Notes: generated by a model not told the origin, from the sequence alone. A DNA stretch of 64,000 bases from Streptosporangiaceae bacterium NEAU-GS5 (GCA_017592665.1 JAGFNW010000032.1:1-64000); one strand, 5' to 3'; positions 38,334 to 47,886 are shown, numbered from the stretch's first letter. Numbers and translations: made by a program.

Positions 38334-39293
38334 ATGGACATCGACCAGGCGCGTGGACCCGATGTCGGCGCTTCGGCCATGGCGGATCCGGGCGTGGCCC
38401 GGCGTTCGGCGCCCACACGCAAGCGCCGGAAGTCACGGACGGGCCTGGCGTTCATCGCACCCTTCGGGGCGCTCTTCCTGCTCGTGTTCGTCGTGCCCAT
38501 CCTCTACGCCGCCTACCTCAGCCTTTTCCAGGAGAGGCTGGTCGGCGGCACCACGTTCGCCGGATTCGCCAATTACGGAAAGCTGATCCAGGATCCCCAA
38601 TTCTGGGATGGGGTGGCACGTGTCGTCCGTTTCACCCTCATCCAGGTGCCGATCATGCTGATCTTCGCCATGGCCGTGGCGCTGGCATTGGACTCCATGC
38701 GGGTGCACGGCACCAGATTCATGCGGGTGACGATTTTCCTGCCGTACGCGGTGCCGGCGATCGTGTCGACCCTCATGTGGGGTTTTCTGCTGGGCATCAA
38801 ATATGGGCTGTTCGGCAGCCTCAACGACGCCCTGGGCACGGATATCAACCCCTTCGCCCCCGGCACCACGCTCATCTCCATCGGAGTGATGGTGACGTGG
38901 GCGTTCACCGGCTTCAACATGCTCATCTTCTACGCCGCGCTCAAGGCCGTGCCGCGCCAGTTGTACGAGGCCGCCGCGATCGACGGGGCGAACGAGTTCC
39001 AGATCGTCCGCGCGATCAAGTTGCCGGCGCTTCGCGGATCCCTGGTCGTCACGATCATTTTCTCGATCATCGGCACTTTCCAGATGTTCAACGAACCACA
39101 GATCCTGCCCTCGATGGTGGCCAACAGCGGCGTCACCACCTTCTACACTCCCAACCTTTACGCCTATCACCTGGCGTTCACCGGATCCCAGCAGGGCTAT
39201 GCGGCGGCGCTCGCGCTCGTCATGGCGGCGATCACGATCGCCGTCGCTTACGCCGTCCAGATCAGAGGGCTGAGGAATGCGACCGACCAGTAG
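38334..39293 (+). CDS. CUT1 sugar ABC permease (MalF-type) of the GH39 operon
   Basis: 319 aa. An about 40-residue basic cytoplasmic N-terminus precedes six TM helices. The EAA loop is LYEAAAIDGANEFQIVRAIKLPALR. The following permease starts inside this gene (17-base overlap). The ATPase must be supplied in trans. Confidence 0.88.
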   Translation: MDIDQARGPDVGASAMADPGVARRSAPTRKRRKSRTGLAFIAPFGALFLLVFVVPILYAAYLSLFQERLVGGTTFAGFANYGKLIQDPQFWDGVARVVRFTLIQVPIMLIFAMAVALALDSMRVHGTRFMRVTIFLPYAVPAIVSTLMWGFLLGIKYGLFGSLNDALGTDINPFAPGTTLISIGVMVTWAFTGFNMLIFYAALKAVPRQLYEAAAIDGANEFQIVRAIKLPALRGSLVVTIIFSIIGTFQMFNEPQILPSMVANSGVTTFYTPNLYAYHLAFTGSQQGYAAALALVMAAITIAVAYAVQIRGLRNATDQ

Positions 39294-40158
39294 CCGGCTG
39301 CACACCGTGGACAATCCCAAGAAGAGCACCACTCTCACCGTGATGACGGGCCTGTTCACCGTGTACTGCCTGCTGCCCCTCGTGTGGCTGGTCATCAACG
39401 CGACAAAGTCGCAGGCCGACTTCGTGTCGTCGTTCGGGCTCGCGCCCGGCCGCGGCTTCGCCCTGTGGGACAACATCGTGGACGTGTTCCGCTACCAGGA
39501 CGGGATCTTCTCCCGGTGGCTTCTCAACACCGTCATCTATGTCGTCGTGGGCGCCACCGTGTCGACCTTCCTGGCCGCCCTCGGCGGATACGCCCTCGCG
39601 ACCATGGACTTCAGGGGCAAGCGGACCTTTCTGTTCGTCGTGCTGGGATCGATATCGGTCCCCGGCATCGCCCTGGCGATCCCGCAGTTCCTGTTGTTCG
39701 CGCAGCTCGGCGTGACCAACACCCCGTGGGCGATTCTCATCCCGTCCTTCATCAACCCGTTCGGGTTGTATCTGATGTGGGTGTTCACGGCCGAAGCCGT
39801 GCCGTCCGGTCTGCTCGACGCCGCGAAGATCGACGGCGCGGGGGAGTTCAGGACATTTCTCCAGATCGCGCTTCCGCTTCTCGCGCCGGCGAGCGTGACC
39901 GTCCTGCTCTTCTCGTTCGTGTCGATCTGGAACAACTACTTCCTGCCGTTGATCATGCTGAAGGATCCCGAATGGTATCCGCTGACCGTCGGCATCAATC
40001 AGTGGAACAAGCTGGGCTCGACGGCAGGAAACGGCGCCCTGGTCCAGAACCTCGTGATCACGTCCGCGCTGCTGACGATCGTGCCGTTGATCATCGCCTT
40101 TCTCAGCCTGCAGCGGTATTGGCGGTCGGGCTTGGCGCTGGGCGCCATCAAGGGCTGA
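39277..40158 (+). CDS. CUT1 sugar ABC permease (MalG-type) of the GH39 operon
   Basis: 293 aa, ATG 39277 with GAGGGCTGAGGA upstream, overlapping the previous gene by 17 bases. Six TM helices; EAA loop LLDAAKIDGAGEFRTFLQIALPLLAP; typical C-terminus RYWRSGLALGAIKG. Partner of 38334-39293. Confidence 0.9.
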   Translation: MRPTSSRLHTVDNPKKSTTLTVMTGLFTVYCLLPLVWLVINATKSQADFVSSFGLAPGRGFALWDNIVDVFRYQDGIFSRWLLNTVIYVVVGATVSTFLAALGGYALATMDFRGKRTFLFVVLGSISVPGIALAIPQFLLFAQLGVTNTPWAILIPSFINPFGLYLMWVFTAEAVPSGLLDAAKIDGAGEFRTFLQIALPLLAPASVTVLLFSFVSIWNNYFLPLIMLKDPEWYPLTVGINQWNKLGSTAGNGALVQNLVITSALLTIVPLIIAFLSLQRYWRSGLALGAIKG

Positions 40159-40209
40159 GCCGTGTCCGACACTGCCCAGGAACGACGATCCACGAAGAGA
40201 AATGAGACC

Positions 40210-41853
40210 ATGACCAGCTACGGTGGGATCCAACCCCGGTTCCTGATCGACGGCAGGCAGTGCGACGAGAGCGCCCTGCCGCACGTCTGGAACAGATGTA
40301 TCGGCGCGGGACGGGCCAACGAGGCGCTCCGGGCGGATTGGCAGCAGCAATTCACCGAGGTCGTGGCCGCGCTCGGAGTTCAGTACATCCGCTTTCACGG
40401 CGTCTTTCACGACGACATGTTCGTCTACCGGGCCGGCTATGGCGGCGGTTTCGGCCCGGACACGCCTCTTGCCTCGCCCGTGTACACGTTCAGTTATGTG
40501 GACAAGGTTTTCGACTTCATCGTGGGCCTCGGCGTCCGGCCGTTCGTCGAGCTCGGCTTCATGCCACGCGAACTGGCCACGGTGACCGAGACGGTGTTCT
40601 GGTGGGGCGCCCACTGCAGCTCGCCCAAGGACATGGCGCGCTGGGTCGAGCTGGTCACGAAATCGGTCGAGCACTGGATCGACCGCTACGGCCTGGCCGA
40701 GGTGCGCGAATGGCGATTCGAGTTGTGGAACGAGCCGAACCTGGTTCCGCACTTTTGGACCGGCACGAAATCAGAGTATTTCGAGCTCTACGAGCACACC
40801 GTGCGGGCGATCAAGAATATCGATCCCGCGTTGAAGGTAGGCGGGCCCGCGACGAGCGTTTTCGTGCCCGACGACCGCTATGCGGGCGAGGTCGAAGATC
40901 GCTCGGCGATGCGCGAGACGGCCGCCGCGACCGACGTGGACGCGCTCGACTGGCGCCCGGTGTGGATCGAGGACTTCATCACCTGGTGCGCCGAACGCGA
41001 GCTCCCGATCGACTTCATCTCGACCCACCTGTATCCCACCGACTACGCGTTCGGGGCCGACGGACAGGGGGTGCAGATCACCCGATATGCCGATGCGACG
41101 TTCGACGACCTGACCCTCCTTCGCAAGCTCGTGAAGAACAGCGCGTATCCCGATGCCGAGATTCACATCTCGGAGTGGTCGACATCGCCGTCGGCCCGCG
41201 ACTTCATCCACGACACCTTGTTCGCGGCGACCTACATCACGCGGGCGTATCTGAAGTGCGCCACTCTCGCCGACTCGATCTCCTACTGGACTTTCACCGA
41301 CGTGTTCGAGGAGGGAGGCGCCGGGATCGGGCCTTTTCACGGCGGATTCGGCCTGATGAATGAGGGCGGCATTCACAAGCCCACGTTTCACGCGTTCGCG
41401 ATGCTGGAACGGCTTGGCGACCGGCTGCTTCTCGCGACGTCCGACGGGGTCGTGACCCGTGACAGCCGGACTTCGGCTGTGTCGGCCGTGTTCTTCAACT
41501 ACCCCGAGGAGATGGCCACGGGGGGTCTCGGCTCGCGGAACTCATATCCGGAGACACGCGCGCTGGCCGAGATGGGGCCGAGCCGGAGGATCCACCACTC
41601 GATCGGCGGACTCGATCCGGGCACCATGTTCCTCGTCGAGATCATGGACTGGGAGCACGGCAACGCCGCCGAGGCCTGGCACCTGCTCGGGTCCCCGATC
41701 AATCCGTCGCGGGCTCAGAGTGAGCAGCTGGGCGAGGTCGCCGACTCGCTTCTCAGGTTCGCGCTGATCGTGCCCAGTAACGGTGTGCTGGAGCTCGATG
41801 TCGAACTCGCGCCGTGGGCGGTGCTGTCGCTGAGGCAGTCGGCCTGGCGATAA
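40210..41853 (+). CDS. GH39 beta-xylosidase (cytoplasmic)
   Basis: 547 aa from ATG 40210; GTG 40162 is in frame but AGAGAAATGAGA before 40210 and family length favour the later start. There is no signal peptide, so it acts on imported oligosaccharides. GH39 motifs: HVWNRCIGAGRANEALRADW, YIRFHGVFHDDM, acid/base Glu in FELWNEPNL, nucleophile Glu in HISEWSTS, and SYWTFTDVFEEGG. A C-terminal beta-sandwich completes it. Last gene of the CUT1 operon, with the LacI/operator C control. Confidence 0.88.
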   Translation: MTSYGGIQPRFLIDGRQCDESALPHVWNRCIGAGRANEALRADWQQQFTEVVAALGVQYIRFHGVFHDDMFVYRAGYGGGFGPDTPLASPVYTFSYVDKVFDFIVGLGVRPFVELGFMPRELATVTETVFWWGAHCSSPKDMARWVELVTKSVEHWIDRYGLAEVREWRFELWNEPNLVPHFWTGTKSEYFELYEHTVRAIKNIDPALKVGGPATSVFVPDDRYAGEVEDRSAMRETAAATDVDALDWRPVWIEDFITWCAERELPIDFISTHLYPTDYAFGADGQGVQITRYADATFDDLTLLRKLVKNSAYPDAEIHISEWSTSPSARDFIHDTLFAATYITRAYLKCATLADSISYWTFTDVFEEGGAGIGPFHGGFGLMNEGGIHKPTFHAFAMLERLGDRLLLATSDGVVTRDSRTSAVSAVFFNYPEEMATGGLGSRNSYPETRALAEMGPSRRIHHSIGGLDPGTMFLVEIMDWEHGNAAEAWHLLGSPINPSRAQSEQLGEVADSLLRFALIVPSNGVLELDVELAPWAVLSLRQSAWR

Positions 41854-41866
41854 GCGTCCGGCGGGT

Positions 41867-41877
41867 TGAACGTTTCA
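41867..41877. terminator. TGAACGTTTCA hairpin (motif E) between convergent genes
   Basis: CGGGTTGAA and TTCACCCG around CGT form an imperfect stem between the GH39 stop (41853) and the convergent LacI stop (41887). It may be a terminator, or another copy of motif E by chance. Confidence 0.35.
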
Positions 41878-41886
41878 CCCGGCCGC

Positions 41887-42897
41887 TCAGGAACGCGCCG
41901 GGCCGGTCGTGCCGCGGAGGGAGATGGGCGGGGCGACGAGGTGGTGGCGGTGGGGAGCGGCCGGGTCGGCGATGCGCCGGATGAGCATTTCGACGGCCTG
42001 AGCGCCGAGTTCGTCGGCCGGCACGTCGGCGGCCGTGAGCGCCGGGTGCAGATTCTCCGCCCATTGCCGGCCGGCCACGCCGGCCATCGAGAAGTCCTGG
42101 GGCATGGTGCGGCCCGCACGCTCGATGGCGCGATACATCCCCGGCATGGCGGCCTCGTTGATGGTCGCGATGGCCGTCAGGTCGCCATGGTCGGCGAGGA
42201 GTTGACCGACGCAGGACAGGCCGGCCCGGGCGTCGTCGGCGCAGTACGTCTCGAGGCCGTCGATGCCGCGCTCGGCCACCGCGCGGGCGAAGCCGGCCTC
42301 GGCCCGGTGCGCGGGACCGTATCCGGCGGCCACCAGCTCGGCGGAGCGGTTCACCAGGGCGACGCGGCGATGGCCCAGGTCGGCGAGGTGATGCACGCAC
42401 TGCGCGATCAGCGTTTCATAGTCGATGTCCACCCAGGACATCTCGTCTGAATGGCTCGTGTGGCCGATGCCGACGAACGGCAGCCCGGTCTCGCGCAGGC
42501 GGGTGACGCGGTCGTCCTCCAGCCGGATCTCCATCAGGATCACGCCGTCCACCCGCCGGCCGCTCACCACGCGCTCGAACGAGCGGTCGTGCTCGCCTCC
42601 GGACGGCGACAGCAGGACGTCGAGATCGGCGCGTGCCGCGGCGTCGACGACGCTTGCCACGAAGCCGAGCTGCATGTCGGTGAAGCGACGGCCGGCCGGG
42701 GGAATGACCAGGCCGATCGTCCGGGTCCTGCCCTCCTTCAGCGCCCGGGCGGTGGCGTTGGGCCGGTAGCCCAGCTCGTCGATGACCCCCTGGATGCGCC
42801 GCCGGGTCTCCTCCGACACGGGGCGCTTGCCACTCAGCGCGTACGAGACGGTGCTGCGCGAAACGCCTGATCGCTTCGCGATCTCCCCGATGTTCAC
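41887..42897 (-). CDS. LacI-family regulator of the third CUT1 operon (probable reader of operator family A)
   Basis: 336 aa from GTG 42897, which has GGAGGAG 5 bases upstream; the longer frame to 43005 runs through the promoter. HTH MNIGEIAKRSGVSRSTVSYALSGKRPVSEETRRRIQ, then the hinge ATARALKEGRTRTIGLVIPP and a PBP-type ligand domain (GRRVDGVILMEIRLEDDRV; HHLADLGHRRVALVNRS; LTAIATINEAAMPGMYRAIERAG; DFSMAGVAGRQWAENLHPALTAADVP). A partial family A site (42941) lies in front of its start and a full one (43019) in front of the divergent SBP gene. It is the best candidate for all CGAAnCGnTTCG sites in the window (inference). Confidence 0.9.
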   Translation of the reverse strand: MNIGEIAKRSGVSRSTVSYALSGKRPVSEETRRRIQGVIDELGYRPNATARALKEGRTRTIGLVIPPAGRRFTDMQLGFVASVVDAAARADLDVLLSPSGGEHDRSFERVVSGRRVDGVILMEIRLEDDRVTRLRETGLPFVGIGHTSHSDEMSWVDIDYETLIAQCVHHLADLGHRRVALVNRSAELVAAGYGPAHRAEAGFARAVAERGIDGLETYCADDARAGLSCVGQLLADHGDLTAIATINEAAMPGMYRAIERAGRTMPQDFSMAGVAGRQWAENLHPALTAADVPADELGAQAVEMLIRRIADPAAPHRHHLVAPPISLRGTTGPARS

Positions 42898-42940
42898 CGC
42901 GCTCCTCCGATGCCTCGACCACGCCGGAACCATCGTAAGT

Positions 42941-42951
42941 CGAATCGATCG
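42941..42951. promoter_or_regulatory. Partial operator family A (CGAATCGATCG)
   Basis: One intact half-site plus a degenerate half, 44 bases upstream of the LacI start at 42897. Confidence 0.45.
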
Positions 42952-42984
42952 TGCCGACGAACCGGCGGTGTTGTGCAGGAAGCA

Positions 42985-43030
42985 TTGACGGTCTGGGGCC
43001 CGCAAGCCTATGTTCGAGCGAACCGATTCG
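42985..43030 (+). promoter_or_regulatory. Promoter plus operator A (CGAACCGATTCG, 43019-43030) of the third CUT1 operon
   Basis: TTGACG (42985-42990), an 18-base spacer and TATGTT (43009-43014). The operator begins 4 bases later, overlapping the transcription start, and 20 bases remain to the SBP start codon at 43051, including GGAGGTC. Confidence 0.65.
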
Positions 43031-43050
43031 ACTCGTCGGAGGTCAGGTAA

Positions 43051-44334
43051 ATGGGATCAGTGGGAATCAGCCCGCGCCCGGCCTATTCCGGTTTGGCGGC
43101 CCTTGCGGCCCTGGCGCTCACCGGTGGCCTCGTCGCGTGCTCCTCGTCATCCGGCGGGAGCGACAACCCAGGCGGTGCGAGCCAGGCCGCCGGCGGTGGG
43201 ACGTACACGATCTGGGACCCCTATCCGCAGCACGACGCGAGCTCCGACTGGGTCAAACTGCTGGGGACCTGCGGCACCAAAGCAGGTGTCAAGGTCGAGC
43301 GCACCGCATACGACACCACGGACCTGACGAACAAGACGCTGCTGGCCGCGCAGCAGGGCAACCCTCCCGACGTCCTCATCGTCGACAATCCGGTGGTCTC
43401 CACGCTCGCCGAGGCCGGGGTGCTCACGACGACGGAGGAGAACAAGCTCGACACCTCCGCCATCGCGCCCAACCTGCTGGCCGCCGGTCAGAGCGCGGGC
43501 AAGACGTACGGCGTGCCGATCGGGGCCAACACCCTGGCCCTCTACTACAACAAGGACGTCCTCGAGAAGGCCGGCGTCGAGGTCTCCTCGGTGAAGGATT
43601 GGGCGTCGCTGACGTCCGCCCTGGCCAAGGTGAAGGCGGCGGGCAAGAAGGGCATCACGTTCTCGGCCATCGGCACCGAGGAGGGCAGCTTCCAGTTCCT
43701 GCCCTGGTTCTGGGGCTCGGGCGCGCAGCTCACCAAGCTCGACTCGGCGGAAGGCGCGTCGGCGCTGGACCTCTGGACCGACTGGCTGAAGAAGGGGTAC
43801 GCCCCCAACTCCGTCATCAACAACACCCAGACGACCAGTTGGCAGGAGTTCGCGAGCGGCGACTACGCCTTCGCCGAGAACGGCACCTGGCAACTGGCCA
43901 ACGCCAAGAAGACCGGCTTCGGCTACGGCATCATCCCGATCCCCGCCAAGGCCGGAGGAACCGCGCCCGCGCCCACCGGCGGGGAGTTCGTCGCCATCCC
44001 CGTGCAGTCCGACACCAAGCGCTATGCCACCTCGCAGCAGATCGTGACCTGTCTGACCAGCACCGACAACTCATTCGTCACGACCACGGCACTGTCGTAC
44101 ATCGCGCCCACGCAACAGGTGCAGGACAAGCAGGTGGCCGAGAACCCGGACCTGTCGGTGTGGGTGGAGGCGGTCAAGGCGGCCAAGGGCCGTACGAGCG
44201 ACAACCTCGGCACGAAGTATCCGAAGATCTCCGAGCCGATGTGGGGCGCGGTCCAGGCGGCGTTGAGCGGATCGAAGAGCCCGCCGCAGGCGATGGCAGA
44301 CGCGCAGGCCGCGGCCGCCACCGCCACCCAATGA
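43051..44334 (+). CDS. CUT1 sugar-binding lipoprotein
   Basis: 427 aa, ATG 43051 with GGAGGTC upstream. Lipobox GLVACSSSS (Cys about 31). SBP_bac_1 motifs: YTIWDPYPQHDASSDWVKLL, NPPDVLIVDNPVVSTLAEAG, YGVPIGANTLALYYNKDVLEKAGVE and GYGIIPIPAKAGG. It is in an operon with two permeases and a GH63-like hydrolase. The ligand is unknown; shared operator A with GH54, GH59 and GH62 genes suggests arabinose- or galactose-containing oligosaccharides. Confidence 0.88.
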   Translation: MGSVGISPRPAYSGLAALAALALTGGLVACSSSSGGSDNPGGASQAAGGGTYTIWDPYPQHDASSDWVKLLGTCGTKAGVKVERTAYDTTDLTNKTLLAAQQGNPPDVLIVDNPVVSTLAEAGVLTTTEENKLDTSAIAPNLLAAGQSAGKTYGVPIGANTLALYYNKDVLEKAGVEVSSVKDWASLTSALAKVKAAGKKGITFSAIGTEEGSFQFLPWFWGSGAQLTKLDSAEGASALDLWTDWLKKGYAPNSVINNTQTTSWQEFASGDYAFAENGTWQLANAKKTGFGYGIIPIPAKAGGTAPAPTGGEFVAIPVQSDTKRYATSQQIVTCLTSTDNSFVTTTALSYIAPTQQVQDKQVAENPDLSVWVEAVKAAKGRTSDNLGTKYPKISEPMWGAVQAALSGSKSPPQAMADAQAAAATATQ

Positions 44335-44355
44335 GGCGTCGACGGTAACGACGGC

Positions 44356-45345
44356 ATGAATCACGCGACGCAGACGCCGGCCACCGTTCCCGCCGTGGGA
44401 GACGACGGCAGGGGCGACCGGGTCTGGCAGCACCACCGCGGGCGGCGTGGGGCCGCGCACCGCCCGCGGTCCAGTCAGTGGGCGGCCTGGGGCTTCCTCG
44501 TCCCCATCGTCATCTACCTGCTGGTTTTCTACGCCTATCCGTTGTATCGGAACGTCGAGCTGAGTCTTCGGGACTACACCGTGCGCTCGTTCGTCCGGGG
44601 GGACGCGCCGTTCGCCGGGCTCGCCAACTACGTGAAGGTCATCGGTGACGCCACATTCGGTCCCGCGCTGTGGCACACGGTGGTCTTCACGCTGGTGTCG
44701 CTGGTCTTCCAGTTCACCATCGGGCTGGGCCTGGCCGTCTTCTTCACGCGGCATTTCCCGCTGTCGGCGACGCTCCGGGCGCTGTTCCTGGTGCCGTGGC
44801 TGCTGCCGCTGATCGTGTCGGCCTCGACCTGGTCGTGGCTGCTGAACAGCGAGTCCGGCGTGGTCAACGACGTGCTCGGCGTCTTCGGGGCGGCGCCCGT
44901 CCACTGGCTCACCTCGCCCGACTGGTCGCTGTGGTCGGTGACGATCGCCAACATCTGGATCGGTGTCCCGTTCAACCTGGTCGTGCTCTATTCGGGGCTC
45001 CAGGCGATCGACCGCTCGATCTATGAGGCGGCCGAACTGGACGGCGCGGCCGGCTGGCGTCGCTTCTGGAGCGTGACGTTCCCACTGCTGCGGCCCGTGT
45101 CGGCCATCACGTTGATGCTGGGGCTGGTCTACACGCTGAAGGTGTTCGACATCATCTGGATCATGACAAGGGGAGGGCCGAGCGTTTCCTCGACCACCTT
45201 CGCCACCTGGTCCTATCGGCTGGGGTTCGGCAATCTGCTGCCGGCGTTCGGCCCGGGCGCGGCGGTCGGCAATCTGCTGATCGTGGCCGCCCTGGCCTGC
45301 GGGCTGATCTACATCCGGGTCCAGCGCCGGCAGGCCTCGTCGTGA
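44356..45345 (+). CDS. CUT1 sugar ABC permease (MalF-type), third operon
   Basis: 329 aa with an about 45-residue charged N-terminus and six TM helices. EAA loop IYEAAELDGAAGWRRFWSVTFPLLRP, and the following KVFDIIWIMTRGGP segment typical of MalF/UgpA permeases. The stop overlaps the next start (GTGA). Confidence 0.9.
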   Translation: MNHATQTPATVPAVGDDGRGDRVWQHHRGRRGAAHRPRSSQWAAWGFLVPIVIYLLVFYAYPLYRNVELSLRDYTVRSFVRGDAPFAGLANYVKVIGDATFGPALWHTVVFTLVSLVFQFTIGLGLAVFFTRHFPLSATLRALFLVPWLLPLIVSASTWSWLLNSESGVVNDVLGVFGAAPVHWLTSPDWSLWSVTIANIWIGVPFNLVVLYSGLQAIDRSIYEAAELDGAAGWRRFWSVTFPLLRPVSAITLMLGLVYTLKVFDIIWIMTRGGPSVSSTTFATWSYRLGFGNLLPAFGPGAAVGNLLIVAALACGLIYIRVQRRQASS

Positions 45346-46148
45346 GGCGCTGGAAGACGGCCGCCGGGCTGGTGCTGACCGCCGTGATGCTGTTCCCGGT
45401 CTACTGGATGATCAATGTGTCGTTCACGCGCGAGACGGACATGCGCAAGAGTCCGCCGTACTGGTTTCCCGTGCACGGCACTCTGGACGGTTACCGTGCG
45501 GTGCTGGATCAGCAGTTGCCCTACCTCGGAGTCAGCCTGCTCGTCGGCCTGGGCACGGTGACCCTGACCTTGGCGGTCGCCACGCCCGCCGCGTACGCGC
45601 TGGCCAAGCTGCGCCCGCGAGGCGCCGGCGTGCTGAGCTTCGTGCTGCTGATCGCACAGATGATCCCCGGGATCATCATGGCGATGGGGTTCTACGCCAT
45701 CTTCCTCAACGTCGGCGTGCTCAACACGGTCCCAGGGCTCATCGTGGCGGATTCCACGCTGGCGGTGCCGTTCGCCGTGCTGGTCCTCACGGCGTTCATG
45801 TCGGGGATTCCGGCCGAGCTGACGCAGGCGGCACGAGTGGACGGCGCGGGAACGTTCCGGACGTTCTGGTCGATCGTGGTGCCGGTGAGCCGCAATTCGA
45901 TCATCACGGTGTCGCTCTTCGCGTTCCTGTGGGCATGGTCGGACTTCGTCTTCGCCGGCACCCTCGACGGCGGCGGCGCGGCCCGGCCGATCACGCTCGG
46001 CATCTACCACTACATCGGCAACAACAACCAGCAATGGAACGCCATCATGGCCACCGCCGTGGTCGCCTCGGTGCCCGCCGCGGTCCTGCTCATCCTCGCC
46101 CAGCGCTACGTCGCCGCCGGGGTCACCGCCGGCGCCGTCAAACACTGA
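45342..46148 (+). CDS. CUT1 sugar ABC permease (MalG-type), third operon
   Basis: 268 aa, GTG 45342 overlapping the previous stop. Six TM helices; EAA loop LTQAARVDGAGTFRTFWSIVVPVSR; C-terminus QRYVAAGVTAGAVKH. No ATPase gene in the operon. Confidence 0.9.
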   Translation: MRRWKTAAGLVLTAVMLFPVYWMINVSFTRETDMRKSPPYWFPVHGTLDGYRAVLDQQLPYLGVSLLVGLGTVTLTLAVATPAAYALAKLRPRGAGVLSFVLLIAQMIPGIIMAMGFYAIFLNVGVLNTVPGLIVADSTLAVPFAVLVLTAFMSGIPAELTQAARVDGAGTFRTFWSIVVPVSRNSIITVSLFAFLWAWSDFVFAGTLDGGGAARPITLGIYHYIGNNNQQWNAIMATAVVASVPAAVLLILAQRYVAAGVTAGAVKH

Positions 46149-46179
46149 CCGTCCCATCGACAGAAGGAACCGTCACTTC

Positions 46180-47886
46180 ATGATCGTCGCCGCCGGCCCG
46201 GCGTTCTCGCCGCAGGAGATTCCGTTCAGCTTCCGCGGATCGTGGTTCGACTTCTCCGCCGTGGTCGCGGAGAACACCTACGCACAGGACATCCATCTGG
46301 TGTCTCATCAGACGGGCATGCATCCGATCCTGCGGTTGATCCCCGCCGTGGAGGCCGCTGTCACCGCCACTCCGCACCAGCTCTCCTGGTCGTGCGAGAC
46401 CGGCCGGATCGACCTCGCGTACGAGAATGCCGACACCGTGCGCATCCGCGGGCAGGGTCTCGGGCTGCGGCTGCTGGCGGCCGACCCGGTCCTGACGCCG
46501 TTCAGCGGGCCATACCTGTACCAGGACCCGAGGGACGGATCATGGGTTTTCACCGTTTACCAGACGGGCCGCCGTTATCGGATCACACTGCTCGCGGGAC
46601 GCGCCGAGGTGCTCGGCGCGCAGGAACTCGGCACCGCTGAGCGCGGCCTCGTGCTGGCCGGCGAACCGTGGGAGATCGCCGTCGAGGAGTACGAGACGGC
46701 GCGCGCCCCCTACCGGACCGAGTGCGGCTTCGAGCAGGTGGCCGTGGCGGCGCGGGCCGATTTCGACGCGTTCCTCGACGCGGTGGCCCCCTGGCGCAGC
46801 GACCGGACGCCTGCCGCCGAACTGGCCGCCTACGTCCTGTGGTCGGCCACCGTGCGGGCGGCCGGTTTCGTCACCCGGCCCGCGGTGCTGATGTCGAAAC
46901 ACTGGATGGACAAGGTGTGGAGCTGGGATCACTGCTTCAACGCCATCGCCCTCTCCAAGGGCCTGCCCGGCCTGGCGTGGGACCAGTTCCACCTGGTTTT
47001 CGATCACCAGGACGCAGCCGGCGCGCTGCCGGATTCGGTCACACACTCCGAGATCCTCTACAACTTCGTCAAGCCTCCCATCCACGGCTGGGCGCTTCGC
47101 CATCTCCCTCCTTTGTCGGAGCCGGAGGAGACCTACCGTCTGCTGGAGCGCTGGACCGCCTTCTGGCTGACGGCCCGGCGCGGTCCCGGCCGCCGGCTCG
47201 CGCACTATCAGCACGGCAACGACAGCGGCTGGGACAACGCCACCACCTTCGACCCCGAGCGTGTCATCGAGACCGCCGACCTCGCGGCCTTTCTCGTCCT
47301 CCAGATGCGCGAGCTGGGCCGGCTGGCCGGCGAGCTGGCCCGGCCGGAGGAGGTGGCTCACTGGACGCAGGAGGCCGACCGCCTCCGGGACGCGCTGCTC
47401 GACGAGCTGTGGACGGGCGACCGGTTCGTCGCCCGAGGGGTGCGTTCGGGACGAACCTGGTCCAGCGACAGCCTGCTCGACCTGATGCCGATCGTGCTGG
47501 GGGAGGAGTTGCCCGAACCGATCGCCGCCACTCTGGCGGCGAGGATCGAGGGGCATCTGACCGAGTTCGGCCTCGCCACCGAGCTTCCCACGTCAGGGCA
47601 CTATCAGGAGGACGGCTACTGGCGTGGGCCCATCTGGGCGCCGTCGACCGTCCTGATCGAGGACGGGCTGCGCCGTGCGGGCCACCTGGAACTGGCCGAC
47701 GAGATCAGCGCCCGGTTCCGGGTGCTGTGTGAGAAGTCCGGGTTCGCGGAGAACTTCGATGCCCACAGCGGCGCCGGCCTCCGGGATCGTGCCTACACCT
47801 GGACGGCCAGCGCCTACCTGATCCTCGCTGCGGCGTACGAGCGGAGGGAGATGGTCAGCGGCCCAGGAGCCGCCACGTCTGGTTGA
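46180..47886 (+). CDS. GH63/GH37-like (alpha/alpha)6-barrel glycoside hydrolase, cytoplasmic
   Basis: 568 aa, ATG 46180 with GAAGGA 11 bases upstream; no signal peptide. An N-terminal beta-sandwich (about 1-190) precedes an (alpha/alpha)6 barrel with MSKHWMDKVWSWDHCFNA, FDHQDAAGALPDSV, the acid motif NDSGWDNATTF and GYWRGPIWAPSTVLIEDGLRR. The C-terminal base region reads SGFAENFDAHSGAG. This matches the GH63/mannosylglycerate-hydrolase-like superfamily often labelled amylo-alpha-1,6-glucosidase. The substrate is unknown; as the last gene of the CUT1 operon it should act on the imported oligosaccharide. Its last 32 bases overlap the convergent gene ending at 47855. Confidence 0.78.
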   Translation: MIVAAGPAFSPQEIPFSFRGSWFDFSAVVAENTYAQDIHLVSHQTGMHPILRLIPAVEAAVTATPHQLSWSCETGRIDLAYENADTVRIRGQGLGLRLLAADPVLTPFSGPYLYQDPRDGSWVFTVYQTGRRYRITLLAGRAEVLGAQELGTAERGLVLAGEPWEIAVEEYETARAPYRTECGFEQVAVAARADFDAFLDAVAPWRSDRTPAAELAAYVLWSATVRAAGFVTRPAVLMSKHWMDKVWSWDHCFNAIALSKGLPGLAWDQFHLVFDHQDAAGALPDSVTHSEILYNFVKPPIHGWALRHLPPLSEPEETYRLLERWTAFWLTARRGPGRRLAHYQHGNDSGWDNATTFDPERVIETADLAAFLVLQMRELGRLAGELARPEEVAHWTQEADRLRDALLDELWTGDRFVARGVRSGRTWSSDSLLDLMPIVLGEELPEPIAATLAARIEGHLTEFGLATELPTSGHYQEDGYWRGPIWAPSTVLIEDGLRRAGHLELADEISARFRVLCEKSGFAENFDAHSGAGLRDRAYTWTASAYLILAAAYERREMVSGPGAATSG

